A stretch of DNA of 64,000 nucleotides from Sva-07 sp963774765 (GCA_963774765.1 CAVZGP010000030.1:124001-188000), one strand, 5' to 3'. Shown: positions 1-8,669, counted from the first letter of the stretch. Notes: generated by a model not told the origin, from the letters alone. Numbers and translations: made by a program.

Positions 1-1
1 T

Positions 2-1402
2 GCCGCGGCGCACACCGCAGCGGGGCGTACCGACGACGAGGTCCGCGATGGGCTCGTCGCGCTCGCTTCGTCCGATCGTGACCCGAACGCGTCGATGGCG
101 GCGATCGTCGATGCGCTCGGCGTCGACACGAGTTGGAAGCTCGATCGTGTCGAGCCTTTCGACAGCGAGCGCAAGTGGTCGGCGGCGTCGTTCGTCGACC
201 AGGGCTGGTTCTTTCTCGGAGCGCCCGATTTCCTGCTTGCGCCGGATGATCCCTCCAGCGACCTCGTCGAGCGCCTGAGCACGGGAGGCAGACGCCTGCT
301 GGCCGTGATGACCGCGCCCGACGGTCCCGACGGCGACCGACTGCCTGAAGGCACTCGGACGCTCGCCATCGTCGAGCTCGAGGACGAGATCCGTCCTGAC
401 GCCTCGGAGATCCTGGCCTACTTCGCCGATCAGGACGTCACGCTCAAGGTGATCTCCGGCGACAACCAGGACACGGTGGCGGCGATCGCCGATCGTGCCG
501 GCCTCGTCGTCGTCGGCGAACCGGTCGATGCGCGGGAGCTTCCGACCGACCTCGACGAACTCGCCGCGGCTTTGGATGCCGGGACGGTCTTCGGTCGCGT
601 CAAGCCGCAGCAGAAGCAGGCGATGGTGCGGGCGTTGCAGTCCCGCGGTCATGTCGTGGCGATGACCGGCGATGGTGTCAACGATGTACTCGCCCTGAAG
701 GACGCCGACCTCGGAATCTCGATGGGTTCGGGCAGCGAGGCCACCAAGGCGGTTGCCGACCTCGTGCTGACCGACAACGCCTTTTCGAGCCTGCCGACGG
801 TGGTGAACGAGGGCCGCAAGGTGATCAACAACATCGAGCGGGTGTCCAACCTGTTCGTGACCAAGGCAGCGTACGCCGTGCTGCTCACGTTCGCGGTCGG
901 CCTGTTGAACAGCCCGTTCCCGTTCCTGCCGCGCCAGCTGACGCTGATCGGGACCTTCAGCATCGGCGTCCCCGGCTTCTTCCTCGCGCTCGCGCCGGAG
1001 GTCGACCTGATCCGGCCGGGCTTCCTGCGCCGAGTCCTGTGGTTCTCGATCCCGGCGGGAGTGATCGCCGGCAGCGCCACGCTTGCCGCCTACGAGGCAG
1101 CGTTGCACGTGGCCGACATCGATCTCGACGAGGCGCGCACCCTCGCCACCGTCACGCTGCTGGCGATCGGACTCGTTGTGCTGGCCGTGGCGAGCCGCCC
1201 GTTCCGGCCGTGGAAACTGGGCCTCGTGGTCGCAATGGGCGCCGGCTATCTCGTGGTGTTCGCCGTGCCGTGGCTGCGCAACTACTTCGCCCTCGAGCTG
1301 TTCTGGGACCCCGCCTGGTTCTACGCGGCGATTGCCGTCGCGGTGGCCGGGCTGATGATCCTCCTGATCCCGTTGGTGACCCCCACACGACGCCAGCGAT
1401 GA
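2..1402 (+). CDS. Cation-transporting P-type ATPase, CtpE-like (5' end outside window)
   Basis: Partial gene: the frame is open to the window edge, so the N-terminal half with transmembrane helices 1-4 and the DKTGT phosphorylation site is missing. What is present is the end of the nucleotide-binding/HAD region, with the hinge motif TGDGVNDVLALKDAD followed by MGSGSEATK, then about six hydrophobic helices up to the C-terminus. The hinge and the NIERVSNLFVTK segment resemble mycobacterial CtpE (a calcium-uptake ATPase) and related YloB-type pumps. The enzyme would use ATP to move a divalent cation, probably Ca2+, across the cytoplasmic membrane. The ion is inferred from family resemblance only. 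The 3' end runs directly into a hairpin repeat that separates it from the convergent next gene. Confidence 0.85.
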   Translation, partial: AAAHTAAGRTDDEVRDGLVALASSDRDPNASMAAIVDALGVDTSWKLDRVEPFDSERKWSAASFVDQGWFFLGAPDFLLAPDDPSSDLVERLSTGGRRLLAVMTAPDGPDGDRLPEGTRTLAIVELEDEIRPDASEILAYFADQDVTLKVISGDNQDTVAAIADRAGLVVVGEPVDARELPTDLDELAAALDAGTVFGRVKPQQKQAMVRALQSRGHVVAMTGDGVNDVLALKDADLGISMGSGSEATKAVADLVLTDNAFSSLPTVVNEGRKVINNIERVSNLFVTKAAYAVLLTFAVGLLNSPFPFLPRQLTLIGTFSIGVPGFFLALAPEVDLIRPGFLRRVLWFSIPAGVIAGSATLAAYEAALHVADIDLDEARTLATVTLLAIGLVVLAVASRPFRPWKLGLVVAMGAGYLVVFAVPWLRNYFALELFWDPAWFYAAIAVAVAGLMILLIPLVTPTRRQR

Positions 1403-1518
1403 GCGAAACCGCCGTATCTGGTCGGTTCGCTCATCGGTGGGGTGTGTGAGTGGGTTGCGATGAGCGAAACCGCCGTATCTGGTCGGTTCGCTCATCGCTG
1501 GGGTGCGTGAGTGGGGTG
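1397..1518. repeat. Two tandem 61-bp units, each with an 11-bp stem hairpin
   Basis: A 61-base unit occurs twice in a row (about 1397-1457 and 1458-1518) and differs at only a few bases near its end. Each unit has an inverted repeat with arms CGATGAGCGAA and TTCGCTCATCG (1397-1407 with 1426-1436; 1458-1468 with 1487-1497) and an 18-base loop. It overlaps the stop codon of the ATPase gene and lies between two convergent genes, so a bidirectional terminator or a REP-like mobile repeat is plausible. No U-tract follows the stems. Confidence 0.75.
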
Positions 1519-1527
1519 TGTGGGTCG

Positions 1528-3870
1528 TCAGTAGCTGCCTTCGGCGTGACGGTCGATGCCCAACAGTTGGATGAGGTCCTCGTGGAGTTCCATCCAGATG
1601 TCGTGGAACGACCCGCACATGACGCCGGTGAACATCTTCGTCTCGCCGTTGACCGTTCGTGCGGTTGCCCCGGTGAGCCGATGCCGGTAGGCGGCGAAAC
1701 GCGGCACGACGGTGGCGAAGCCGTCGAGCACGGGCGCGCACGCCGCGTTGAACTGTTCGAGGTCGGCCAACCGCTCGGCGTCGTATGCCTCGTCGGTGTG
1801 GTCGTTCGGCTCGCCGTGACGCGTCTGCCAGGCGGTGCACAACTCCTTCAGCCGGGTGTTCAAGTCGAGGAAAGGCTCGTAGTGATCACGCAGCCCGGCA
1901 CAGTGGGCGCCGGCGAGTTCGACCGTGTGACGCTCCTTGCCCTCGGGGGTGAGTTGCCAGAGTTCGCGGGCCTCGAGGAATCTGGTGGAGCCCGCCTCGG
2001 CCAGCTCACCGAGGATCGCGGTGGTGCGATCGACGTCGAGCGTCGACAGTTCGGCGACGGTCGAAGCGGAGCTGAAGCCCTTGATCCGCAGCGCGTGGAG
2101 CACGAGGAAGCGCGCCTCATCGTCGTCGATCACGCTCGATGACACGACCGAACCGGTGCCGGGTTCGTTGCCGCTGCGGGCGACCTCGGAGGTGAGCCGT
2201 GCGATTTCGCTGCTGGGCACCCGGCCGGCGTCGAGCAGAGCCTGGGCCACCGCGAGACGTGCGATCGGCACGCGGTACGGCGAACAGCTGACGTAGTCGA
2301 CGCCGGCGTCGACGAGGAATCGTGCGGATGCCGGGTCGCCCGCCTGCTCGCCGCAGATGCCGATCTTGATGCCCGGCTTGACGGCGCGCGCGTCGGTGCA
2401 GGTCATCTCGATCAGCCGGCCGACACCTTCTTGATCGAGTTGGTCGAACGGATTGAACGGGAGCACACCAGCTGCGAGGTACGCAGGCAGAAGACGGACT
2501 TCGACATCATCGCGGCTGAACGCGAACGTCAGCTGGGTGAGGTCGTTGGTGCCGAACGAGAAGAAGTCCGCGTGAGCGCTGAGATCAGCCGCCACGAGCG
2601 CGGCTCGCGGCGTCTCGACCATCGCCCCGATGCTGACGCCCTCGAAGTCGGCGACCCCGGCCTCGTCGAGGGCCTCGAGCACCCACCCGCGGGCCATGGC
2701 CAGTTCGTCGGCGCCCATCACCAACGGGATCATGATCTCGACTCTGGGGTCGCGTCCCGCCGCCAACGCCTCGCCGACGGCGCGAGCCAATGCCCTCACC
2801 TGCATCTGGTACACGCCGGGCTTGACCACGCCGAGTCGGACACCGCGCGTCCCGATCATCGGGTTGGCTTCGCGCAGGCGTCGAACGGCGACGAGTTCCG
2901 CGCGCGACTCGTCGTCGAGTGCGCCGGTTGCCTCGGCGACGACGAGGCGTTCGTAGTCGGGGAGGAACTCGTGCAGTGGCGGGTCGAGCAGGCGCACGGT
3001 GACCGGGAGACCATCCATGGCAGCGATGATCGACGCGAAGTCGGCCTGCTGGACGACGTCGAGTTCGTGCAGGATCTCGCGCTCCTCCGACGGGTCGTCG
3101 CTGAGGATCAGACGGCGGGCGAGCCGGAGCCGCGCTTCGGCCAGGAACATGTGCTCGGTGCGACAGAGTCCGATGCCCTCGGCGCCGAGGTGGCGCGCAT
3201 GGGCAGCGTCGTCCGCGGTGTCCGCATTGGCGCGGACGCCGACACGGTCGGCGCGGATGAGGTCGGCCCACCGCAGCAGCGTCTCGAGCTCGGGCGGTGC
3301 CGAACGGGTGGACGCCACGATGGCGCCCTCGATCACGTTCCCGGTCCGACCGTCGATCGAGATCTCGGCCCCGTCAGCGTGGAAGACGTCGCCGATGCGG
3401 ATGCCGCCGTCGACCACGACGACGTCACCGGCGCCCACGACGGCTGGAATCCCCCAGCCTCGGGCGACCACCGCGGCGTGACTCACCAGGCCACCGCGGG
3501 CGGTGAGGATCCCGCGGGCCGACTGCATGCCGAGCACGTCGTCGGGCGTCGTCTCGGTGCGCACCAGGATCACGTCGACACCGCGGTCAGCCGCCTCGAC
3601 GGCGGCTTCGGCGCTGGTGACGATGCAGCCGGATGCCGCACCAGGTGACGCGGGGAGTCCGGTCGTGAGGATCGTGTACTCGCCGTCGACGTCGAACCGG
3701 GCGTGCATGAACACCGACAGCTCTGCGGCAGGAATGCGCGAGATCGCGTCAGCGACGGTGGTGGTGGTCGACGTGTCGCACGCCTCGTTCACCGCCGCGA
3801 CGATCAGTTCGCTCAGTCCGTCCGCGTCGAATTCGAGGTGTTGGAGGTGACCGACCACGTCGGCGTTCAC
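1528..3870 (-). CDS. PEP-utilizing protein: PPDK-type swivelling and PEP-binding domains without ATP-grasp
   Basis: 780 residues from a GTG start at 3870 that overlaps the P450 stop codon as GTGA. I prefer it to more upstream starts because it gives coupled translation. Residues about 65-155 are the phosphohistidine swivelling domain of pyruvate phosphate dikinase/enzyme I, with GGLVSHAAVVARGWG and catalytic His131. Residues about 190-550 are the PEP/pyruvate TIM barrel, including VETPRAALVAADL, FFSFGTNDLTQLTF and CGEQAGDP. The N-terminal nucleotide-binding half of PPDK is absent. Instead a C-terminal extension of about 200 residues carries a winged-helix-like stretch and an unidentified domain. 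Such proteins may work with a separate ATP-grasp partner or as phosphotransfer proteins. The partner is not visible here. Confidence 0.85.
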   Translation of the reverse strand: MNADVVGHLQHLEFDADGLSELIVAAVNEACDTSTTTTVADAISRIPAAELSVFMHARFDVDGEYTILTTGLPASPGAASGCIVTSAEAAVEAADRGVDVILVRTETTPDDVLGMQSARGILTARGGLVSHAAVVARGWGIPAVVGAGDVVVVDGGIRIGDVFHADGAEISIDGRTGNVIEGAIVASTRSAPPELETLLRWADLIRADRVGVRANADTADDAAHARHLGAEGIGLCRTEHMFLAEARLRLARRLILSDDPSEEREILHELDVVQQADFASIIAAMDGLPVTVRLLDPPLHEFLPDYERLVVAEATGALDDESRAELVAVRRLREANPMIGTRGVRLGVVKPGVYQMQVRALARAVGEALAAGRDPRVEIMIPLVMGADELAMARGWVLEALDEAGVADFEGVSIGAMVETPRAALVAADLSAHADFFSFGTNDLTQLTFAFSRDDVEVRLLPAYLAAGVLPFNPFDQLDQEGVGRLIEMTCTDARAVKPGIKIGICGEQAGDPASARFLVDAGVDYVSCSPYRVPIARLAVAQALLDAGRVPSSEIARLTSEVARSGNEPGTGSVVSSSVIDDDEARFLVLHALRIKGFSSASTVAELSTLDVDRTTAILGELAEAGSTRFLEARELWQLTPEGKERHTVELAGAHCAGLRDHYEPFLDLNTRLKELCTAWQTRHGEPNDHTDEAYDAERLADLEQFNAACAPVLDGFATVVPRFAAYRHRLTGATARTVNGETKMFTGVMCGSFHDIWMELHEDLIQLLGIDRHAEGSY

Positions 3871-5081
3871 CGGTTGAGCAGCACCGGGATGTTGCGCGGC
3901 CCTCGGATCTGCCCGTTCGCCCAAGTGGTCTGCTTGCTCGTGTCGAGCGAGTAGTTCGGGAATGCCCGCAACCATTCCTGGAACGCCACAGTGCATTCGA
4001 GCCGAGCGAGGTTCGAGCCGACACAGCGGTGGATGCCCAATCCGAACGCGACGTGACGGTTGTTCAGGCGATCCATGTCGAACACGTCCGGGTTCTCGAA
4101 CGCCGCCGGGTCATGATTCGCAGCCGGAAACGTCAGCAGCATCTGATCGCCCGGACGGACCGGGCAGCCGCTGATCTCGGTCTCGCCGATCACCTTGCGC
4201 GCCATCGTCACCGGCGCGTAGTACCGCAGCACCTCCTCGGTGGCGGTGTTCCACAGCAGGTCATCGTTGTCGGCGGCGACGAGTCGCTCGACCTGATCGG
4301 GGTGCTGACCGAAGTGCCACAGCCCGGATCCGATGGCACTCCATGTGGTGTCGATGCCGGCGAAGATCAACAGGTTGATGTAGCCGACCTTGAGGCTCCA
4401 GTCGACCGGTTCGCCGTCGATCTCGGAGTTGGCGATCATCGTCAGCATGTCGTCGCGCGGGTTGGCGAGACGGTCGTTGAGCAACCGGTCGACGTACTCG
4501 TTCATCTCGGTCGCCACGGCGATGCGGACAGCGTTGTCGCGTGGCCCGAACTGGAAGTTTCGGTAGATCCAGTCACGGAACATGTCGGCGTCCTCTTCGG
4601 GGATGCCGGTGAGTTTGCAGATGCCGTGGACCGGGATGTGCTGGGAGAACTGGGCCGCAGCGTCGGCCTCATCGACACCGTCGAGATCGGCGATGAGCTT
4701 GCGGCAGAACTGGCGGAGGTCGTCCTCGAGCGAGGCAACGTGCTTCGGGCTGAACGAGGGGAGCAGGAGCCGTCGATGCCCGTGATGGTCGGGTGGGTCA
4801 GACGTGATCGGAGGCGCCGGTCGCCGCGGCGCATCGGGGCGGCCGACGTTGACCCAGATCGACGAGAAGTGTTCGGTGTCGTTGGCGACCGCCGCCACGC
4901 CCTCCATGGTGACGGGCATGAACGCCCGCCCGTACCGTTCGGTGGTCGCGACCGGGCACTGCTCGCGCACCGAGTTCCAGATCTCGATCGCGTTCTCGCC
5001 CCACTGGTCGTCGAGCCAGTCCCAGTCGGTCACCCAATTCTCGACCGGTGGCATCTCCACGTGTTCTGCCCCGTACGCCAT
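3867..5081 (-). CDS. Cytochrome P450
   Basis: 404 residues, normal for a soluble bacterial P450. The I-helix motif AGIDTT lies at 241-246, the ExxR pair at Glu283/Arg286, and the heme loop FGLGIHRCVG at 346-355, with Cys353 as the axial ligand. It is a heme monooxygenase that needs ferredoxin/reductase partners; none is adjacent. Substrate unknown. It is the first gene of a two-gene operon, and its TGA overlaps the GTG of the PEP-utilizing protein. The 314 bases 5' of it presumably hold the promoter. Confidence 0.93.
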   Translation of the reverse strand: MAYGAEHVEMPPVENWVTDWDWLDDQWGENAIEIWNSVREQCPVATTERYGRAFMPVTMEGVAAVANDTEHFSSIWVNVGRPDAPRRPAPPITSDPPDHHGHRRLLLPSFSPKHVASLEDDLRQFCRKLIADLDGVDEADAAAQFSQHIPVHGICKLTGIPEEDADMFRDWIYRNFQFGPRDNAVRIAVATEMNEYVDRLLNDRLANPRDDMLTMIANSEIDGEPVDWSLKVGYINLLIFAGIDTTWSAIGSGLWHFGQHPDQVERLVAADNDDLLWNTATEEVLRYYAPVTMARKVIGETEISGCPVRPGDQMLLTFPAANHDPAAFENPDVFDMDRLNNRHVAFGLGIHRCVGSNLARLECTVAFQEWLRAFPNYSLDTSKQTTWANGQIRGPRNIPVLLNR

Positions 5082-5395
5082 CGATTCTCCCCCTGTCGTC
5101 CCGATCGCCGAAGCTAGTTCCCCTGCTGGGTTCCGACAAGCGTGCGTTCCAGCCCGAATCTCGGAGCGAATCTCGCGCTCGGCGCGATGTCGGCTCCGGA
5201 TTTCGGGTGGAGTGGAGCGGAGCGGGGCGGGCCGCCGCGATGTCCGTGGCGTGATCGCCCTCCCAGCGCCCGTTTGTGTGAGCGAGAACGCACTCGTTGG
5301 CGGTAGTTGCTCACGTAGACACCCAGCGCAGAGGCCTCCGCGGTTGGTGTGAGCGACAAGGTCGACGCGAGCGGTCTGTGATCACGTACATCGAA
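5082..5395. other. Intergenic region between P450 promoter side and papain-like gene
   Basis: About 314 bases without a convincing gene. It lies 5' of the P450 gene and 3' of the next minus-strand gene, so it should hold the P450 promoter and a terminator. TGTGAGCGA occurs twice (near 5276 and 5348), and GTGAGC/GCTCAC can pair across about 25 bases. I see no strong terminator. Short open frames here have random-looking composition. Confidence 0.4.
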
Positions 5396-6034
5396 TCAGC
5401 CGTCGCGCCAACTGTCGTCGACGGGCGCCACGTCGGTGACCTGGACTTCGGGGCCGAGCTCAGCGCCGACGAGTTCGAGGCGATCACCGCTCCAGAAAGT
5501 GCCGGGGTCGTACCAGTTCGGCGGTCGATCGGTGCCAAGGAGACCCATGCGTTCGTAGGTCACGGCCACGAGTTCAGCGCAGTAGACGTCGGTGAGCGAC
5601 ACGTGACGACGCATCCGTCCGGCGAGCCAGTGCCGCGCCAGCGTCTTCGTGCTCGGGAAGCCGCGCCCGCTGTACTCGGCGACGACCGACAACGCCGAGT
5701 TCTCCATGTCGGCGCTGACGTCGACGTCGATCTGGCGGAACCACGGCTGTTGGCCGTAGCGGTTCGTCCACACACTCACGGCGCGGTCGAGACGGTGCAG
5801 CTGCGCGCCACGCTGGCGTTCGCCGGTCCAGACGTTGGGCATGCTCGCCCCCAACTCCGCGTGCCAGATCAGCGGTGGCAGGTCGTCGATGGCGAGCACC
5901 ATGCCGACGTGATTCACCGGGCTGTTCGTGAACAGTCGGATCGCGCGATCGGCGACCGATCGCCCCCGAAAGAGCCAGACGTCGCCGCTCGCCGCAGCAC
6001 CGACTGCGTCGTGGAGCGTCACGGAGGCGGGCAT
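5396..6034 (-). CDS. NlpC/P60-superfamily (YiiX-like permuted papain fold) protein
   Basis: 212 residues from the ATG at 6034. The open frame continues upstream, but the extension is low-complexity, and a TANNNT -10 element fits a leaderless start here. The sequence has the permuted papain layout: an early His in SPVNHVGMVLAI, a WHAELG segment and a late Cys in DVYCAELVAVTYE. Families of this kind act as lipid- or peptide-modifying hydrolases, or carry unknown roles. Conserved NWYDPGTFWSGD near the C-terminus is typical of an actinobacterial group of unknown function. No signal peptide is evident. It is transcribed divergently from a tiny membrane protein gene. Confidence 0.7.
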   Translation of the reverse strand: MPASVTLHDAVGAAASGDVWLFRGRSVADRAIRLFTNSPVNHVGMVLAIDDLPPLIWHAELGASMPNVWTGERQRGAQLHRLDRAVSVWTNRYGQQPWFRQIDVDVSADMENSALSVVAEYSGRGFPSTKTLARHWLAGRMRRHVSLTDVYCAELVAVTYERMGLLGTDRPPNWYDPGTFWSGDRLELVGAELGPEVQVTDVAPVDDSWRDG

Positions 6035-6041
6035 CGGGGTC

Positions 6042-6050
6042 CTAACGTAC
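6042..6050. promoter_or_regulatory. Overlapping divergent -10 elements for two leaderless genes
   Basis: Only 22 bases separate the two divergent ATG codons (6034 minus, 6057 plus). The sequence TAACGTACG holds TAACGT (6043-6048) for the plus strand and, on the minus strand, TACGTT (6049-6044). Each matches TANNNT and sits about 9 bases 5' of its ATG. Both transcripts would therefore start at or next to the initiation codon, as is common in actinobacteria. Confidence 0.5.
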
Positions 6051-6056
6051 GTGGTC

Positions 6057-6242
6057 ATGAGGTGGGCAAAGCTCCTCGGTGTCGCCGGCGTCGTGGCCGT
6101 GCTGGGCGCCACGGGTGTCGTCGTGTACCGAAAGCGGCAGCGTCGCACCTGGTCTGAACTGCCTCCAGCCGAGCTGCGGTCGCGGCTGCACTCCCGCCTC
6201 GCCGGGGCGGCGACGACCGAGTCGAGTCCGACGTCGAGTTGA
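6057..6242 (+). CDS. Small single-pass membrane protein
   Basis: 61 residues. A hydrophobic helix (about residues 5-24, LLGVAGVVAVLGATGVVVY) is followed by a basic stretch RKRQRR and a short cytoplasmic tail containing WSELPPAELRSRLHSRLA. Similar small actinobacterial proteins are annotated only as hypothetical. No Shine-Dalgarno sequence is visible, and the ATG follows a -10-like element closely, which suggests a leaderless mRNA. Divergent from the papain-like gene. Confidence 0.6.
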   Translation: MRWAKLLGVAGVVAVLGATGVVVYRKRQRRTWSELPPAELRSRLHSRLAGAATTESSPTSS

Positions 6243-6243
6243 T

Positions 6244-6459
6244 TCACGCGCAAGCGCTTGTCGGGGAGTCGGTCTCCGACACGAACGTGCGCCATTCGTC
6301 GTCCGTCAGCTCGCGGTTCACGATGTCGCAGGCAATTTGGCGCCAACGTTGTGGGTCGGCGGCGAACTCGATGGGTCCCTCCGACGAGCCGACCCAGATC
6401 CCACCACCGTCGACCGTGTCGTCGAGAATCACCAGCGGGCCGACGTCGGCGCGCAACAT
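6244..6459 (-). pseudogene. C-terminal remnant of an nSTAND/WD40-type protein
   Basis: A 71-residue frame whose end (DPQRWRQIACDIVNRELTDDEW) matches the signature at the extreme C-terminus of large actinobacterial BTAD/nSTAND-WD40 proteins, where a final blade is followed by 'W..CALAGRNLT..EW'. The rest of such a protein (usually over 1000 residues) is absent. Some homologous-looking sequence may continue in another frame up to about 6650. It is best read as a leftover of a deleted gene, although a short functional ORF cannot be excluded. Confidence 0.4.
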
Positions 6460-6720
6460 CGCAAGTGGCGAGGACGCGTGGCGGGCTCTCCCGAGGGTCG
6501 CAGGACCGCCCTCCAGTCGTCCGAGAGTCGGTCGCCGCGGTACGCCACGATGCTGTCGATCTCGTACTGGCGGTTGCCGGAGAGGGCCGATCGGTGTGGC
6601 GGTCGGCGCACCGTCCGCGTCAGCACCGGTACGAAGGTGGACCGATTGCGCAGGGCAACTGTCTCGACGTCGCTACCATCGGGTGCGCACGTGCACCACG
6701 TGCAAGGGGGGTGGGGTGCC

Positions 6721-7326
6721 ATGGCCAAACAGCAACTGAGCGCCGAACCGGCCCGTGCCCGTTTCGAATATCGAGTGTGGGGTCGACACCGACAGGCCCG
6801 AAAGCTGCTCGACGAACTCGCCACCGACAAGACCGTCGAGCGCGTCGACGACTGCTATCTGCTTGTCGACGACGCGAGTTGGAACGCCAAGATCCGCGAC
6901 AACGCGCTGAAGATCAAGCAACTGGTCGCCGAGCGCAAGGGGTTCGAGCAGTGGACATCCGATCGGCACCACTCTGTCGACACGGTGCCGACACCATTCG
7001 ACGTGATCTTCGAACAGCTCGGCCTCGACCGACTGCACCGGGGGGAGGAGCACGACCTGCTGCTGGAGATCGCTGCGCTCGGCCCGGACGCAGGGGTGCG
7101 TGCGGTGTTCGTCACCAAGCAGCGCCGTCGGTATCGGATCTGGGACCTCAGGGCCGAGTCCACCAACATTCGGATCCATGAGTCGGGCGACGTTCTGCAG
7201 ACGCTGTCGATCGAAGGCGACGATCTCGAACAGTTGGGCGCGTTGCGCAAACGACTCGGGTTGCGCGGCCAGGACAACGTTGCGGTCCATGAGGCGCTCG
7301 ATGCCGAGTCGAACAACGTGCGCTGA
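6721..7326 (+). CDS. Conserved hypothetical protein, possibly CYTH-like
   Basis: 201 residues from the ATG at 6721, which has a strong purine-rich ribosome site (AGGGGGGTGG) just 5'. The first half (FEYRVWG ... VDDCYLLVDDASWNAKIRDNALKIKQLV) resembles CYTH/triphosphate-tunnel proteins, with charged beta strands and a K-x-R-x-x-x-L-x-I-K pattern. The full ExExK motif is not evident, so the assignment is tentative. Charge-rich and without membrane segments, so cytoplasmic. Flanked by unrelated genes on the opposite strand. Confidence 0.6.
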   Translation: MAKQQLSAEPARARFEYRVWGRHRQARKLLDELATDKTVERVDDCYLLVDDASWNAKIRDNALKIKQLVAERKGFEQWTSDRHHSVDTVPTPFDVIFEQLGLDRLHRGEEHDLLLEIAALGPDAGVRAVFVTKQRRRYRIWDLRAESTNIRIHESGDVLQTLSIEGDDLEQLGALRKRLGLRGQDNVAVHEALDAESNNVR

Positions 7327-7344
7327 TCACTCGGCGCGACCCGC

Positions 7345-8514
7345 TCAGCGATGCGCTGGCGTCATGTAGAACCAGAACGGGAACGGTGCGCCCTGCTCCT
7401 TGAGTGCGGCCCGCGCAGCCAGAACCGTCCGGCCCGCCTCGGTCTCCTCGTGGAACCACGCTTCGACCGACCGCCCGCCGGGTGTTGGGCCGGTGGCCAG
7501 TTCGAGTGCTGCCTCGGTGTAGTACGCCCGGATGTCGTGGCACACGGCCACTGTGTTCTTGCCCGGCAGCGCCACGTCAGCCCATGGCTCACCCGACGCC
7601 CAACGACACAACGTGGCGAGTGCAGCGGGGATCGTGTCGGCGTCGATCGCCCGACCGACCGCGGTGACGCCGGTGCGCGCCAGCGAACGGTCGTACGCGG
7701 CGCGCAATCCCTTGGCTTCGTCGACCGCCGGCGCAAGCGTCGGGTCGAAACGCGGCGGGATCATGCATGAGAGGGGCTGTTCGTCCGACTCGATCACGAG
7801 TGGATAGGTGGCCAGAACGGTCTCCGGTGACGCGAGCAGGTCGAAAGCCCGCTCGAGGACGTCACGCTGCAACTCGACGTCGTTGGGTCTGCCGAGCGGA
7901 CGGCCGAGTGGGAATTCGCAGTACAACGCGCGCGGAGGCGCCATGCGCTCGACGACGTCCTTCATGGAGGCGAGCACGATGGTCGAGAGACCGGCGGCTT
8001 CGAACACGTGGGCGAGCGCACTCACGGTGCGCGTGCACTCCGGTCAAACCGGAGTGAGGACGACGATGTCGACGCCGTCGGCGAGCAACTCGCGTGCACA
8101 CGCCGGCCCGGAGTCGAGACGGAGTTCGCTCACGGTGGCCGGCTGGTTGCCGGCGAAGGCGAAATGTCGGGGTGCGACGTCGCCGATCACCCCGTCGGCC
8201 GCCAGTGCTTCGAGCCTGTCGATCGGATAGACGACGTTGAGGTCGAGTTGGAAGCCCGTGTGGTCGAAGTTCGGGCTCCAGTGTCCCATCACGATGTCGC
8301 GGTCGGAGCGCTCGAGCGTGCGGTACTGGGTGTCGGTCGGTGTGAAGCGGTCCTGATCGGGGCGGTGGAGCGCGGCCGACGTGACGATGGCGACGCGGGC
8401 GGCCGAAAGCGGCTTGTCGAGCGGCGTGAATGCTGGATCCTCGAAGGTCGGCACCTCCTGCTGGACTCCGTACGAGCGCATCGCGGCGTCACCTCGGTTG
8501 GTGGTGTCCGTCAT
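7345..8514 (-). CDS. GrdB/PrdB-like selenoprotein (in-frame TGA = Sec157)
   Basis: 389 residues if the TGA at 8046-8044 is read as selenocysteine; otherwise the gene appears broken into two frames. The start ATG at 8514 has GGAAGGAC 8 bases 5'. The first part (SAARVAIVTSAALHRPDQ, FDHTGFQLDLNVVYPIDRL, DGVIGDVAPRHFAF) and the second (HVFEAAGLSTIVLA, PPRALYCEFPLGRPLG, ALATLCRW) together match the whole length of the glycine/sarcosine/betaine reductase selenoprotein B family. The TGA falls exactly at the redox motif, giving UPECTRT (compare UGTCTR in GrdB). A hairpin follows immediately. The role would be selenol-based reductive chemistry; the substrate is unknown. Selenocysteine machinery must exist elsewhere in the genome. 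Confidence 0.85.
8014..8046 (-). promoter_or_regulatory. SECIS-like hairpin directly after the UGA codon
   Basis: Counting from the base after UGA, bases 4-11 (GAGTGCAC) can pair with bases 23-30 (GTGCGCTC) in an 8-bp stem with one G-U pair. A G-A mismatch and one or two further pairs close an apical loop around bases 14-20. Bacterial SECIS elements are hairpins inside the coding sequence right after UGA, with the loop at a similar distance. I made the fold by eye. Confidence 0.5.
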
Positions 8515-8669
8515 GACGTCTGTCCTTCCATGCCGACGTTCACGAGAAGCTCGTGAACTGCCGGTCAACGTAGCGCAAGGGTGGTCCACCGACGCTGTGC
8601 GAGCCGCCCGTTCGGTGACGTAGGTCGCCGTGCGGATGCCGCGGACGCGGTCGATCGTCGATCGGGTGC

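Noticed and set aside
2431..3648. 405-residue plus-strand open frame
   Set aside because: It lies antisense to the PEP-utilizing gene; composition is rich in D/R/G/V as expected for the reverse complement of a GC-rich gene, and no domain is recognisable.
5114..5359. 81-residue minus-strand frame 5' of the P450
   Set aside because: Arg/Ser/Pro-rich shadow composition, no ribosome site and no recognisable similarity.
8044..8046. TGA read as an inactivating nonsense mutation
   Set aside because: Both flanking parts are well conserved and in the same frame, and the TGA is exactly at the Sec/Cys redox position with a hairpin after it, so recoding is the better explanation.
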